In this document: one piece after another, positions 1 through 13,375 of the stretch
Numbering within the stretch: position 1 is the first letter of the stretch
How the letters are laid out: each line of letters starts with the position of its first letter
From: Cephalotrichum gorgonifer
Lineage: Eukaryota > Ascomycota > Sordariomycetes > Microascales > Microascaceae
Assembly: GCA_900312665.1 (NCBI GenBank)
Contig: ONZQ02000004.1
Span: 2,262,693-2,326,692 of the forward strand
Direction: 5' to 3'
DNA length: 64,000 bases
Translations under genes and position numbers: made by a program
Notes under the pieces: model-generated
Database searches by the model: none
What the model was told of the DNA's origin: nothing
What the model saw: only the letters and a program-made list of their open reading frames with translations

Positions 1-1612
1 CAGCGCGGTAAGGGTGGAGAGGCTGTCGGGAACTTCGGAGAACAGGTTGGACGAGAAGTCGAGAGAGTGGAGGGTGTTCGACAGAGGGGCCAGGCTGGTG
101 GCCGGGAATGTCGTCAACGAGTTGTCTGCGAGGCTCAGGTGCCTCAGGAAGCGCCACTTGGATGCGGGAAGGACGCCCATGGCGAGGAGGTTCGTGGAGC
201 TGCCCCGGGAATGATGGAGCCACGGATCTCCCTGACTGGAATGCGAGCTGCTGGAGCCGGACCTCTTGATCTTGTGGGACGACCCGCGAGCATGGGAGGA
301 TGTGTTCCGGGAGTTGGGGCGTCTCACGGGGGAGAAGCTCCGAGGGCGGCAGCCTCCGGAACCGGGGGACTTGGGCTCCTCGTCGGTGTCGCCCTGTAGA
401 GGGACCGTGGTCTGGCTCGTGCCGAAGGCGGACGCCTCGTCGATGGCACTCTCGCTGGCGCTCATCGGATTGATACGGACATCAGCCGTCGACTTCCTCG
501 GGTCGGGAGAGGCAGGGGCGGATTTCGAGTTGTGGATTTCGGTGTGATGGCTCGTGGGGATTCTCCGAGGGCTGGCGTTCGCGTTCGCGTTCCAGGCCGT
601 GGTTGGTGAAGGTTGAGTCGCCTTGGAGGTTCTGCGTCGCCTCTTGTCCATGTCGTCCAGAACTATATCGATAAGGATATCCGCCGGATCGTCCAGGCTC
701 GCACGCTTTACGGTCAGGGATCTTAGCTGTTCGGAGAGGCGGTCCCAGCCGTAGAACTGGCGGAAGTCGATGTCACTAATTTCCAGGGCCTGGACGTTCT
801 TGAAGACGTAGAGGGGGACGGCCGAGTCGAAGGGGAATTCCTCGTAGCCGCGGATGAGTCGTGCGCGCCAGTCGGGTCCCAGGCGGAGGCAGGGGATTTT
901 GGTAAAGGCCGAGTACAGATACTTCAAGTCCATGTTCAGGGCAGCCTTCTGCCGCTCGGTTCGTGCCGCGGATATGCTCGCTCCAATGCCGAAGCTCGAC
1001 CAGAGCGAGGACATGCCGGACATGACGCTCCTCACGCTCGATACCGAGCGAATGGAGGCGACATCCGAGCCACGCCTCCTCAGCTGCGAGTCACCCATGA
1101 ACGAGACATAGTTGGCGGAGGTGGACGTGTCGTGCAGGTTCTCGAGTCTGATCTTCATAGAGCCAACTTCGATGCCGAGCTCTTCGAATCGGGAGAGGAG
1201 ATAGAAGAGGTGGTGGGGGGTGAGAGAGAGTTTCGTCGACTTGGTGCTCTGCGAGGTTAGGTTCAGCGCGCCGAAGGACAGTGCCGAGGCGAGAGCGCTT
1301 GTCGTCGAGGAGGATGTCGAGGGGCGGTCGGGCACGCTTGGCGACGAAGGCACCTGGATGGAGCTGACGCTCTGAGAGGCTCCATGGCGGGCGGGCTGGC
1401 GGCGGAACTGTAGCGCGTTGGCCAAAGCTTTCTCGTGTGTGCGCACGAAGCTAGCAAGATGCTGTAGTGGCGAAGGCGCCATGTTAGCGAGACGAGTTCC
1501 CAGAACCAAGTCAAGTTCTCAGCAGGGAGTTTCCTCCGCCCTCCAAAGCACAGCAGGGTATTGGGTGTCTCCCTCTTACCTTGATGAACACGTCCCCGTC
1601 TTCTGAGTCCAT
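1..1612 (-). CDS. Leucine-rich repeat protein (nischarin-like), 5' part only
   Basis: Exon 1 is 1580..1612 and encodes 11 residues (MDSEDGDVFIK). A 118-bp intron (1462..1579, GTAAGA...CTACAG) follows, and exon 2 runs from 1461 off the left edge, giving about 498 visible residues. The join yields HLASFVRTHEKALANALQF right after the start, a conserved N-terminal helix as I remember it from filamentous-fungal LRR proteins. The middle is Ser/Pro-rich and probably disordered. From about residue 450 LRRs begin, with LRHLSLADNSLTTFP and LHSLDFSSNLFSEVP about 25 residues apart. LRRs bind proteins; the partner and pathway are unknown. A frame upstream of this ATG is open across the junction in another phase but lacks an ATG and the conserved start, so I rejected it. 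The C-terminus lies outside the window. The family call is sure; nischarin-like is a guess. Confidence 0.75.
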
Positions 1613-2984
1613 GATTTTCGGATATCAGTTCATCGGGGACCTTGTCGGAGATGGAGGAATTGTCGAGAGTGGGGGGATGTCGGGGAGAAGGACGGCGTCG
1701 GGGTCCACAGTGGTCTAATAGGGGCTCGAATCAAGCTCCTATATCGGCGTTTTCCTGCGGCTCAGTCCGGGTCGAGAGTATCGGACGACAAAGTGGCAAG
1801 GGAAAGAACGCGGGGTCTGTACAACGAGAGAAGTGGTGTCAGTATGAGGTGGTCATAGAGCGAGTAAAGCACCAAGAAACGTGCATAGTATCAACGAAGG
1901 AAAACATGAAGTGCGGTGCAGTGCGAGGTAGCTGCCGTAGCTGTGTTTTGAGTGCTGAGAACGTTGAGAGAACCTGGAATCTCCCAGGAAGGCCTTGCCG
2001 TCGCCGTGGGATGGAGATACCGATACTCGGACGCGCCGTGCAGATGCGGGATTGAAGGATACAGCAGGGTTCATCTCGACGAGGGTTCTCCACGATGCCA
2101 ACCTGGAAAGAGTGGACAATGACTGGGCGGCTCGCTGACAGCGGCCGGTGACACAGCATGCCCTCAAGTGCTACTAGATGCTCCCAAGGGCCACAACGGC
2201 ATGGTGAGTTGGCCTAAGGCAGTGCGAGGATCCGTTGTCTGATCCTAGCTGTCTGCTCATGCGAAAGCTCGGTCGAAAGGGCAAACGAGGCGCGAGGGAA
2301 AGATGGGGTAAGCAAAAGACACGAGTTGTGCGGCAGAGTGGTCCCCTGGGGTACACCCGTGACGCTTCGACGCCGAACACGGGGAAGAAATGGCAAAAGA
2401 TGGGACCAGGGGAGAAAGGCCGAGCCTCGTGACGCCTCGTGTTGCCCTCCTCCTGTTGACTCACCCAACCAGGCAGCAGGGTCAAGCACTCTAGGCCATG
2501 TCGTTTTCTACTTGGGTTTCTCACCGAGCGACCGGGGAGTGTGGTGGGGAGGAAAGGCGAATGGCAAGATGTCTTCTTTGCATGTGCGACGCAAACGATA
2601 CGAGAGGTGATGGAAACAAGTACGAGGAGGTCGACGCGGTTCGACGGAGAATGTAGACGGGGGGGGGGGAAATGACGAGCGCGGATACGAGAGGAAGACG
2701 GGATGGGGGATTGTATAACTCACCTCGAGATCTAAAGCCGAAAAAGAAAACAAGACGGCAGGCGGAGAACAAAAAAAAAGACGAGCCTGCTGAAAGAGAA
2801 CGAAACCGAAAAAACCCACGAGGCCGAGAAGAAAGAGAGACCAGAGAGATGACGACGGGCTGTCGAGAGAAAAGAAAAAAATTGCTGCCAGGTAAAACAG
2901 GCAAACAAATATATTCTTTCCTCAAACACCGTTTCCCGTTCGATGTCCTAAATTCACCTCGGGAGGCGTGGACAACTCTCTGTC

Positions 2985-3025
2985 GATGGGGGGGGGGAGT
3001 GGGGGGAGAGGGAGGGAGAGGGAAT
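2985..3025 (+). repeat. G-run / purine tract
   Basis: A run of ten Gs is followed by further G-runs of three to six separated by single A or AGA/AGTG spacers, on the plus strand. The spacing satisfies a simple four-run G-quadruplex pattern. It lies in a larger purine-rich segment (about 2640-3030) that also contains long A/GA stretches. No function can be read from it. Confidence 0.5.
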
Positions 3026-4881
3026 CCGTGGATAATATTCCCGTCACTTCGAATTTTCGGGGGAAGCGTTAGGTTGGTCCATTGGAGGGGGGCAACAGCT
3101 GGGTTTAATAATAACAACGGGGTGGCAGAAGAGAGGGGCCGCCGCCCAGGCCACCTTGGACCCCTGGGCGACAGGGGGGGAGTACGTATATTCGTATCTA
3201 CGTACCTACGGCATGAGATACGTCAGATTAGTGGTATCTTGCAAGCGCTGGGTACAAGGAGTAGTACAGTATCCCTGTGATAGATGTACTGTATGCATGT
3301 CCTTGTATCCCTCCTGCATCCTAATACCAGTAATATTATTTGAGCACGGGTTTGACGCTGCCCACGCCCCTGGTGAGCCACACTGAGACCGGGCCAAGCC
3401 CACCAGGACGAACATGTTTACTTTGTACAACACCTTTGCCGTATATTACCGACAATAGTGACTCTGGGGACGGTGTTTGAGATGTGAATGTTAGACGCCA
3501 CAAGTTCCCAACGACAAGGCGATGTAATCAGAAACGGTCTCGAAGGGTCTCGCTGGTGGTGTCTAGCGCCGAAGTCGAAACAAGCTGGAAAGCCCGCCAA
3601 CATCCATTGCGGATATCCAAGTACGGGTATGTACGGGGTACGTCTATCAGTACTCGCGTGTCCCTCCTGTGCAAGAGATCTGCGAGTCGGGGTCGGGGAT
3701 TCCTGTGTACTCGAAAACGAGACAAAGTGCGATTTGCCGCGAGCGGCCAGAAACTTGCCCTTGTGGAGCCTTGATCTCCGGGTCTACAACAAATCGGCCC
3801 GCGCTGAAAGGGGGTTTCGGGAACATGGTGGGAACCGAGCGAGGGGTTGAGCTTGAAGATGTTTCCTATTCAGATTGCGATCGTAGGATAGGGCCTACAA
3901 TACGCAGGTTGAGCCTCGATGCAGCCGGGCCGGAAACGCCATCAAGGCACCCTCCCTACAGTATGTCGGGCTGACGGGATATTTGACTGTGCATGTATAC
4001 TATGGGACGGACGAGTCGAGTACTAGCGTGCTTGTAAAGCAGAGTACTCGTATGCGAGATGCAAAGCTGGGAGAGGGCGTCCTCGCCATCGCCTGAACGG
4101 CCCCCACGAGCGTCCAATCATGGACGGCGATGCGGACGCTGCATGGGGGCTTGCAGGGGCGCTGGTGCGTTCTTGCATATCTATATTGTCACAGTATCTG
4201 GATACGCCGGTCGCTCATGGGCCAGGGCCCTCGGCGTTTCGTGCAGTACATCCAATGCACTTTGACGGGTACAGAATGTAGCAGGCCCACGCCCTCGCCC
4301 TGTCTGGCACCCTCTCTGCTGGCAGCCGTGATATAATGTTGCCGATTGGGGGAAGGGCAAAACCAACGCAGTCCATCCATCTAGTCAGCCAGCCTGCTGC
4401 CGCACCGCCCGCCCTCCCCTTGAAGCCAAAAAAAAGGGGGAGGGGTAAGATGAAAGAAAAAAAAAAGTGAGAAAGAAAAAAAAAAAAAAGGAACCATGAT
4501 CGACAGGTGTCGAGCCAGCCGGTAACATCAATCATTCGCTATCACGACTCGGGGTCAAATGACCCTCACTTCCCTGCTTTTACCCCCCTTCCGGCTTGGT
4601 GGTGGTGACCCGCGGTTTTCCGAGCGGACAAGCCCGGGAGGCAGGGCATAGGGCACAGGACACAGGGCACAGCCGGGGGTGTGTCTGCTGAGAAGGAGGT
4701 CGCGAATGGACAAGGCCGGGGGGCGATAGATTGAGACACGAACGGCTGGTAAGGCGGAAGAGTGAGAAAGGCGAAGCGATTTCACCTCCCTCAGGACCTC
4801 AAACGGTGCCCCCTCCTCCGTCTCCGCGCCGATCTCGAGAGCCTAGAACATTGACGACCCCAGAAATTCCTCTTCTGTCTG

Positions 4882-4897
4882 TACAAGTATACTTGTA
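4882..4897. repeat. 16-bp perfect palindrome of the TACNNGTA class
   Basis: TACAAGTATACTTGTA is its own reverse complement. It is one of the cleanest members of a dispersed family of TACTTGTA/TACAAGTA and TACTCGTA/TACGAGTA motifs found throughout the intergenic DNA of this window. Confidence 0.6.
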
Positions 4898-7800
4898 ATA
4901 AGTAGTTGATGAAAGGCAAGGGCCAATCATACGGAATGATGGGCGAAGGAGACACCCAACTCGGTAACAGTAGTGGATAAAACGGTGCAAGCGCTTCTGT
5001 ACTTCCAAGGAAGTCCGCACTCCGCCGCTAGCGCAGTATTAAGTGTGGGTCGTGGGCACTCCGTCATTGTATTGACATGCGGGGGCGGAGTGGGCGGCGA
5101 TTTCAAGAAGGCACGGGTGGAAGGGACCAAAAGAGGAGTAACTAACTACCCAAGCAATGCTGACTGAGGTCCTGGCGGGTAATTGAGCAAGGTGAAAGCA
5201 AGTCCTCGCGAGTATAATAAGTAAACTTACAGATCTACTTGTAATCCAGGCGGGATGGGATCGAAGTCCGTTTCCACTTCCATTTCCGTTTCGGGTGGTT
5301 TGTGGGGGGTGGTAATCTTTCCAGATCCAAAGGCTGCTAGCCCACTTCAGTTTGTTCAGCTACTTTTTAGCTGCCCACCAGCGCAAGCTTATACTGGAAT
5401 GACTCCGAGTACGTACATGTCTAGTGCCTGCTTGTACCCACCGGGCGGCTGTCGTCGAGGTTTGACATGTGGCTAGACGAACCGTTGAGACTGGAGGTCG
5501 CATGAGTCAGCGTCTCAACTATCACTGCGTCAACGAGTACAAGTAATGTATTACAAGTATTACAGCTGCGAGCTCGGGTGGGTACAGGTGTTAAGGATAT
5601 TATGGTCTGTCTTCTTATCCCGCAAATTTATTTACTCTCGGTACTCGCATACTCGCACCTGGAGGGAAAAGAGGGAGGGGGGGGGGGGTGTCTCGGAAAC
5701 TTCCCTGGTATTGTCACGCACCCTTAGCCAAGATACAGACGGTTATCCTCATTGGTCTCTCTAACCAAGACGCCATTGCCGTTCTTGGAGATCTGCAACG
5801 GGGATGAGAGATTGACGCTTGCCAGAACGAACTTGTGTGCTTGGGCCGAGCATTGATACCAGGTAATGATAATACTCGTACCCGCGGCTAACCATGAAGG
5901 GAAGAATGAGTACTAAAGTACTCGTTTATCTGACCGATTACATGGATTTCACTCACCACATGCCAGGACAGTGGCGCTTGGGTTTTGCCCCAAGCCTACA
6001 TCAGGGCACGACTATCACCACAAGAGTTCCATGCCAACCCTCCTCCCTTGATACATGGGAGCTCGTCCGCTGCGTTGGGTTAGCTTTCTGCCAACCATGA
6101 CCAGATCCGGCGAGGTAGAGAGATACTTCCCAACGCCCAGGAAACAGTAGATCTTGCAGTCTAGAGCGGGTTCTAGTGCAATCGCACCATGAGAAGAGAA
6201 GTGGGGGTCGTCACCCACGCGACGCCGGTTCACCGCGAAACACAACGCCCGAAACACCGGGGCATGAGCTAGCCTGGAGCTGAGGTGAGCCAGAGAAGAC
6301 AACGCTACTCCATTCTCGTCCTCGTCCGAGAAGTAAATGACGAGATAGCTAAGGGAGAAGGGATGCCGAGACGTCCCCAACGCCACGCATCAACAGCATC
6401 ATGCTGGATGACGATAGTTTACTGGTATTCCTTGTATACAAGTAGGGAGCTAGTGCTGGACGGGATAACGATTGACACCGTTCAGCGCCCCACACTGGAA
6501 GCGAGCAAGTGCCGAGAGTGTGCTTGAAGCGGACGTGATATTAATCTTTGGGCCTTCGGCTTTGGGGCTCATCGTCGCCATTAATTTCCCGATCCCGGGG
6601 CTATTCCCGAGCCTTGAGGTTCTGAGGCGCGCCAGTCGGCGTTCTCTTAGCAGTCTCCCGCTTCTAGGCGAAGCCCTTCCATTAACATCCCTGCGCAGAA
6701 CCCGACGGCTCTCCATATGATTCGTTCACCGCCACACCGAAAACTCCATCCTCGCGACTACCCCATTACATGACGGGGCGGGGCCCAGGCCCGCGAGAGG
6801 ACGGCGCTTCGGAGGTAAGACTGCAAGCCGAGAGGGCGCTCCCAGAGCCGCTGCCATTTCGATTTTTTACACCCACCCCTCCCTTCCATCCTTTCCACAT
6901 TGGCATTTGTCCTTCACATGTTGTCATTTATGAGATTCTAACACTCGACGAGACTAAGAGCCGGCGATCGGAGATCCGGCTCATCGGACCTATGAATGCA
7001 GGGAGGGGAGTTTGGGATCGGGACTTTATCCTCCGAATCAAGTTCGCCTCCCCCCAGGTGATGGGCCTATACCCGGTAAGAGGTGGTACGATACAAACGC
7101 TGGGCGGCGGGGTGGGATGGGAGGCTATCACGAGGGCCTTCATTGCCTTGGAACACCGTACACGGTACACACACGTGCTTGAGCTAGTATTTCCATACGT
7201 GTCCACTTTCGGCACGGCACTAGGTTCTACTTTTTTGCTCGCTGAAGGGAGAAGAGAAGAGGAAGGGGGGGGGAGGGGGGGTGAAGATGGTGAGACACCA
7301 GGTTTTTGTTCACGCGACCTGTTCACGAACGGGGATGTTGCGGTTCGTATGACTCGTTCCGGGTATGAGTAGGGCCAGAATAGCAAAGCCTATCCCTAAT
7401 TTGGCCCGAGTCGTCTTGCTCGGCTGTCTCTCTCTCTTTCCCACACTGGGCTGGTTTCTGATAGGATGGATGGTTTTCTGGTTAGATACCGGGGGCGACC
7501 TTTTCTTCCGTTCTAACAGCCACTCATAAACGGAGCTGTCCATTCCTCCGTGGCGAATTTACTTGGCTATGACGCCATTGTACGCCATTGTTTTCTGGTA
7601 CGAGGGGACGGACGTTTAAGGTGCGGGCAGAGACGGGAAAACCGGGTACTTACTTAAACGTTGGACCCTTTCCCTTGGCTCAAAACTTTACCCGGCCGTG
7701 CACGGCCGCCCTCCCTCGCCGGATATAGAAATTGTACTGGCCGTCGTTTGGACCCTGAAAAGTTCCCGACAGCCATCTCTCCCGTCTCCCGCTCGCGGGC

Positions 7801-8124
7801 CGAGACTTAGTTTGCAAGCAAGGCGTGAAAGTCACATAGTTGGCAAAAAATGTGAAGAAGGATGGAATGAAAAATCCCGTCGCGGGCTGATGCGAAAAAA
7901 AAAAAAAGTAGGTGTGTCACACTGATGAGAGGACACAGAATGCTTGCCCATCTACATACGTCATTTTACTCTACCTCCCCAAGGTTTATCCTGCCAGTTC
8001 ATATCCTTCCTCGGAAGTAACTATGATAGGGATGAGATGAAGGAAGTGGGCTAGACCTCTTCCAGCCACATCGACCAACTCCGTTTTCCCACTTGCGGCC
8101 GCTGATCGCTGGTTGATTGATGCA

Positions 8125-8174
8125 TACAAGTACGGAGTACTCGTCTCGTATACGAGTACGAGTGTTAACTTGTT
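8125..8174. repeat. Cluster of TACNNGTA palindromic motifs
   Basis: This 50-bp stretch packs TACAAGTAC, GGAGTACTCGT and the perfect 12-bp palindrome CTCGTATACGAG (8145-8156), followed by TACGAGTACGAGT. It is a compact example of the dispersed motif family and could fold into a small cruciform. Whether it is regulatory, a decayed repeat or mutational is unknown. Confidence 0.5.
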
Positions 8175-10235
8175 CGCCTCGTCCACATGCGACCCTCGAC
8201 CACGAGGTGCGAACGCGAGAGACACACTGGGACTAGCGGGCGCCAAGACTATCGGATTTTTTTTTACTTGTACTTTATCGTCGCGAGGTCTGGTGTAAGC
8301 GTGACGGTATTCGCCAGGGATGGAAGCATAAGCGCCAATCTCCCTCCCCGCCCGCCCAGCCAACCAATCTCACTCAGACTCGTCGCCCCTTCCTTCGCAA
8401 GCTGAAAATATCAGGTCGATGCGCCACGTCGGGACGAATTGACCACCCACACGGCGTCCTGACACTCACCCTCCAAGGTGAAGAGGGCAACCGACGGGTA
8501 GAAGGGTGTAGTAAGAACCCGACGATAAGGGCAATCCCCCTCGACTCAGCATTTATCTGACCATCCCTGTGTCAAGCTGCCACTCTTTCCGCTTACTCTC
8601 TAGGGTTGTATCTCACCTGAAAGAGGTGGCTGGTCTAGCTCTCCACGAAACGGTGATCGCATCCCAATATCGCAAGAGGATCATCTTTGTGGGGAGGCGA
8701 TCCAGTCGAACGGACAAGGTTGTGCATGTTAGAAGACGCGACGACATGGAGTGGAAGGGGAGCGGGGTTCATGTCATGGGCTGGGGTGGAGCGTGGCGTC
8801 GGGAATTTCAACCTCTCAGGTCCTGGTGGAGTACTTTAGGAGCTAAATGTTCATGGTTACTCCCTCCGTTCGAGTATTGAAGCACCTTGTTAAAATGTCA
8901 AATAGTGGGGAGCATGTCCATGGGCTGATAGGCCCATCCAGTGGCTTTCGGCGTTAGCGGGGTGGCTGGCTCGGGTGCGTTAGTGTATCTTCACCGCCCG
9001 GACGACGTCCGCGTTGGATTCGCTGGGCCGTTTCTCGCTTCTATTACTCGAATTACTGGTACGAGTATTGTAATTTTATAGTTGTCCAATGGAGGCGGAG
9101 GTGGGCATGCATTGATTCAATATAGTCAGAAGGAGCAAACGAAAGAGGCCGTTCTCTCCCCCTCTCTTACCTCCCCTTTCCTCAGCTCGACTGGATACGA
9201 GAGATTTAGGGATCGAAGATAGCGGTCTGGAAGAGAAGGGGTGGGAGAGAAAAGAAGAAAAGAAAAAAAGAGAGGCCACATGACGTCTCGTACGAGTTAG
9301 GTGGGGGGGGGGGGGCGGTTAGACTCTTTTCAAGCGAGCGAGCGAGGGGTGGTGGTGTGGGCGCCCTTGCTGGGCGGGCCGGGGCCGGAGCCGGAGAGGT
9401 ACGATGCTACTTGTATGGATGTTAATAACGGAACATCGAGATCGATAGAGGCGTTCGGTAGGGCAAGCTATTCGCCGCCACGGGAGGGGGAAGCTAGCAA
9501 GTGACGAGTAACTAGGTGTAAGAGGGTTCCGCTTCAGCCAGTACGCCCGCCCACCTGTAACTTACACAAGCAAGGAGATATTGTGTTCGGAGCTGGAGTT
9601 CGCCTCAGGCGAGGACGCAACAACGTTCCTCGCTCTTTCCTGAACCCGCTGAGGCCCTCACTCCATCAATGGAGGAGTTTACCTTGGTACCAAACGGCGG
9701 TCGCAGATTGGCCGCCGCATCGGGCTTATTCACGGCCGGCGTCGTATAGAAGGGATAGCTTCATGTCCCTCTCCTCATACGAGAGCCGTGCCATCCATCA
9801 TCTGGCGTCCTACTTGTATCAGGAAGACCCGAAAAAACGTCCGAGACGAGAAGTTCCCTTCTACCTCCCCCCCCCGAACCCGCTCTGGGTTTTATAAGAT
9901 AACGTATGTAGCTTCCTACTCCAGGTAAGGCGGCCCTGCTGCTGTCGGTGGAACAAGAAAGTATGTTTGTGGGGTTTCCGTGCTGGAAATTGAGATTTGC
10001 TCTTCATGGGCCGATTCCGCCCCTGGATCTACGAGTGGGAGTACGAGCACAGGGCAGGAACTGTTACGCGATCTTCGCACCGAGGCGCCTTTCTTGTGCC
10101 GTTGTCGGCGGCATGGCGTGGGTGGTGTGGTGTGGTGTGTAGTACCTTGGCGGTGCAGCATGGTGTACGTAAACCTCGAATATGTCCCACCCGTCTGTAA
10201 GTGGCCACCTATCCTGACGTTGGAGGGTCATCTGT

Positions 10236-10265
10236 AAAAAAAAAATAAAAAAAAAAAAAAAAAAA
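10236..10265 (+). repeat. Poly(A) tract
   Basis: About 30 bp of A interrupted by a single T. It lies 618 bp upstream of a plus-strand poly(T) tract, so the two form an inverted pair of homopolymers around a short unannotated segment. Confidence 0.7.
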
Positions 10266-10883
10266 GAAACACTCACATGCCGCCGAACACCGGCGTTAGG
10301 ACGGAACGAGAACGTGGGGTATGATGTTGTAATAGCTTCTCCAACGTTGCAAAGATAAACCTACGCACAGACACAGACGCGGCAGAGATTTAGATCCGGG
10401 CCATCTCATCATCATCCCCTGAAGAGTGAGGGGAGAGAAAGAGACAGACAGAAAGTGAAAGACGAAAACTTCGGGACGGCACACAGCAGGATCTCCCATC
10501 TTAAGCGGGAGCCGTTTTGTTTTTTATCTATAAATTGATGCGCCACCGGATGGCGGCTGCTAGTCGACACGCACTCTGCCGTGGATATTAATATATCCTC
10601 GCTCCTCTGGCCCACTCTGCCGGGCGATTCTTACTCTTTCCCGCCCGCTTGGCTCTTTGAGGGGGGTGGTGCTGTGCGTACACAAGAGTAGTTCCGGGCC
10701 GCGGGGGGGCGCCATACGCGGCTCGAGACGTAATAATCCCCGTGAGGAGCAACAATGTTCGGAAGGAGAAGGCAATGGCGGGAGATGGAAACGGTCCTCC
10801 GAGACAGAGCATGTCCTCCTCGTGTGATATGTGCCGTATTTTCGCCGGAGGCTTTGTATCACGGTCTGATCTTTATTTTATTC

Positions 10884-10928
10884 TTTTTTTTTTTTTTTTT
10901 TATTTTTTTTTTTTTTTTTTTTTTTTTT
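10884..10928 (+). repeat. Poly(T) tract
   Basis: About 45 bp of T broken by a single A at about 10902, one of the longest homopolymers in the window. It is the partner of the poly(A) tract near 10.24 kb. Its length may be inaccurate because homopolymers are hard to sequence. Confidence 0.7.
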
Positions 10929-13343
10929 ACTTACTCGTACGTCCCTTGCTTCGGCTTTAACCCTTGGAAAGTTAGCCTACTACTATCGTAGAAAAAATAC
11001 ATGTAAGCTTCATGTTGTTAGTGATAGCGCGGCTTCACTTTGGCCCCCCTCCCTCCCTCTCAGTATCTACGTCATTCCCCTCGGAGGTTATGTAGAAAAC
11101 GGTCGCGCAAGGCCCATGCGCTTTCACCGCCTGTCGTTGAAACCGTACCCCCGCGCAGGGGACATCCCACGATGAAGCATACATGTACTCAAAGTAGACT
11201 TTGATCGGATGCAAGGAAGAAGCCGACGACTTGATACATCGGAAGTATGTTCAACTGTGTAGACCTTTCAAACCTCCGTAGACCCAATTTCTTCCGAGGG
11301 GGATAAGCTGCTCGGCTCCCAATTGATATGAAATGGATCCAGTGAATGTGCCTTTTGGCCGCCTTGAATCTATCATGCATGAGGCAGGACAGATCGAGTG
11401 GATTAGATGGTACAATAAAGATGGCATTGAAGCGTAGACCTTTGGGGGATCACTACCTAGCGGGGCCGTGGGTTGTGTGCACTGTATGCCCAGGTGTACC
11501 CCGCCCATCCACGGTACAAAGTACCTTCCTCATCCATCCCACCCTCCAGTCTCGGCTAATCAGCTGCCAGGGTCTGTCGCTGTGGAGAAAATGAGGGGCG
11601 CGGCCGGGCTGGGATGAGAGACCAAGGGTCCAGTTTCGTCGTCCATGCAGGACGAGTGGCGCTTGTTCGATAATAATAAATTAGCATGGAAGAGCATAAT
11701 ACTCCGTACGTACCCGTACTCTGTATTACCTTGCACTCAAGCACTCAGGATCGAACTCTGTGGAGTGATTTTTTTTTTCGAGGTGGCGGGTGGGTGGTTG
11801 GCCTTTCGCCGGCCAGTAGGACCGACCTGGGCTAGGACAATCCTTAGCTTCCATGCGCGGGTGGAAATAGGAGCAGGGGGTGAACATGCATGCAAGTACG
11901 TACTTGCAGTCGAGGGGCGCGGCGCTAGGGGACATCTCGTGGGTAAACGGGCCTCACCGTTGGCCCAATGGATCGTTGAGGCTCTTTCTCCGTTCTTTCT
12001 TTCGCTAGCTTTGCAGAACGTGCTTTCCGGAGTTAATAGGGGAAAATCGTCCAATGTCAGCGCAGGGAAGGCGCCACGAGGAGGAAGCTCCCTCTCAACC
12101 TATCGCGAAGCCATTTTTGTCTTAGTTACCTGGGGAAAGGAGGAAGGAGCGCTGCACCACCCCCTTCGGCTTGCATCATCGAGTGTTACAAGCGAGTATC
12201 ACGGGCAGCGAAAGGGTGCAGGTACAGGTATACCTGTATGTCTCCCATCGGTCCGGCCTGCGGAGTCGGCCCACGCATGCCTCTCGTGGCAAAATCCATT
12301 GTTCTTTCCTTTTCGTTTCGTCCGGGATACCGGGCCCCGTGAACGGGTTTTTTTATTTGTCCTCCATCCTCCCAATTGCTCCCCTCCTCCTTTCCCAAAA
12401 TCGCGACAGCCACCCAAACCCCCCACTCATCTTTTCGCCAGAGGCTGACCGGCCGCCGCCCCCTTCCCCTATACCAGTATACTTATGATACCCTCATTCA
12501 GGTCGGTCGTCACCACCTTCCGTGAAGTCCCTAGCGGGAACGCAGCGCCCGCTGCTACCCTACCCTCCACGGCGGCGGTTGGTACTCTGTAGTCGCACTC
12601 CGAATTACAAGCAATTCGCATATAATAATAACTACCTCTCTCCCCCATCATGGTCCCTGCGCAGTGAACACCAAACAGGCCCACCCCCCGCCCCTTGAAC
12701 CCTGTAAAACTGATTTCCAGGGTACCACACTCCCCTTCCTGGAAACCCCACCTCGTCCTCATCGTCGGGGAACTCTCTCAGTCCGAACGAGCAGTAATAA
12801 CGGATAGGGCGGTATGTGTATCGTTCGTTGATTCCTTTTTCCATTCAGGGCGACGAATCCTGGATTGCTTTTTTTTACGCTCGCGGGGACATATTTCTTC
12901 GTGCTTTCCTCATTTCGCCTCGCGAGGTTTCCTTTCTTTTTTACTCTGTCTCCCTCCCTCTTGTAAGCATGTCTAATACATGGGAAAAGGACCGTTTGTA
13001 GCAATGCCTCGTGACCCTCCCTCCCAATATCCCCTTTCCTTTTGTTTTCCTTCCTTTCGCCTTTTTCCCTTCCTCCTCCTCTTCTTCTGCTCCTGTCTTT
13101 CCCCCAATCCTCATCCGAGATGCGTGCATTGGCACACCCGAATATCAAAAGATCGGCTGGCGCGGGCTTTTGGGCGTGGCCTTGGCACCACTTTTTCTCT
13201 TTTGCCTTGGTTTTTCCCTACTTTCAGTCTTGGCCCCATAGCATGTATTTCTTGGCGCGTGTGGTCTCGGCGTTGCAATGGGGTCCTTTTTGAGCGCCAA
13301 GGGATCCTCGAGATAAGACGGGATGGCGGGGGCGGGGCATAAC

Positions 13344-13375
13344 TACGAGTACAAGTAAATATGTACGTACTCGTA
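13344..13375. repeat. Inverted repeat TACGAGTAC / GTACTCGTA
   Basis: The 9-bp arms TACGAGTAC (13344-13352) and GTACTCGTA (13367-13375) are perfect reverse complements separated by 14 bp that include TACAAGTA-like sequence. It belongs to the dispersed TACNNGTA family. Confidence 0.5.

Noticed and set aside
1580..1760. Upstream open frame reading through the first LRR exon in another phase
   Set aside because: It is open but has no ATG and does not produce the conserved LRR-protein N-terminus, whereas the 1580/1461 splice does.
2521..3117. 198-codon minus-strand and 202-codon plus-strand frames
   Set aside because: Low-complexity translations (Phe/Ser/Pro or Arg/Gly/Glu) caused by purine/pyrimidine tracts.
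11645..12448. 267-codon plus-strand frame as a gene
   Set aside because: No domain, random-looking composition, no conserved start context and pyrimidine-rich stretches; looks fortuitous.
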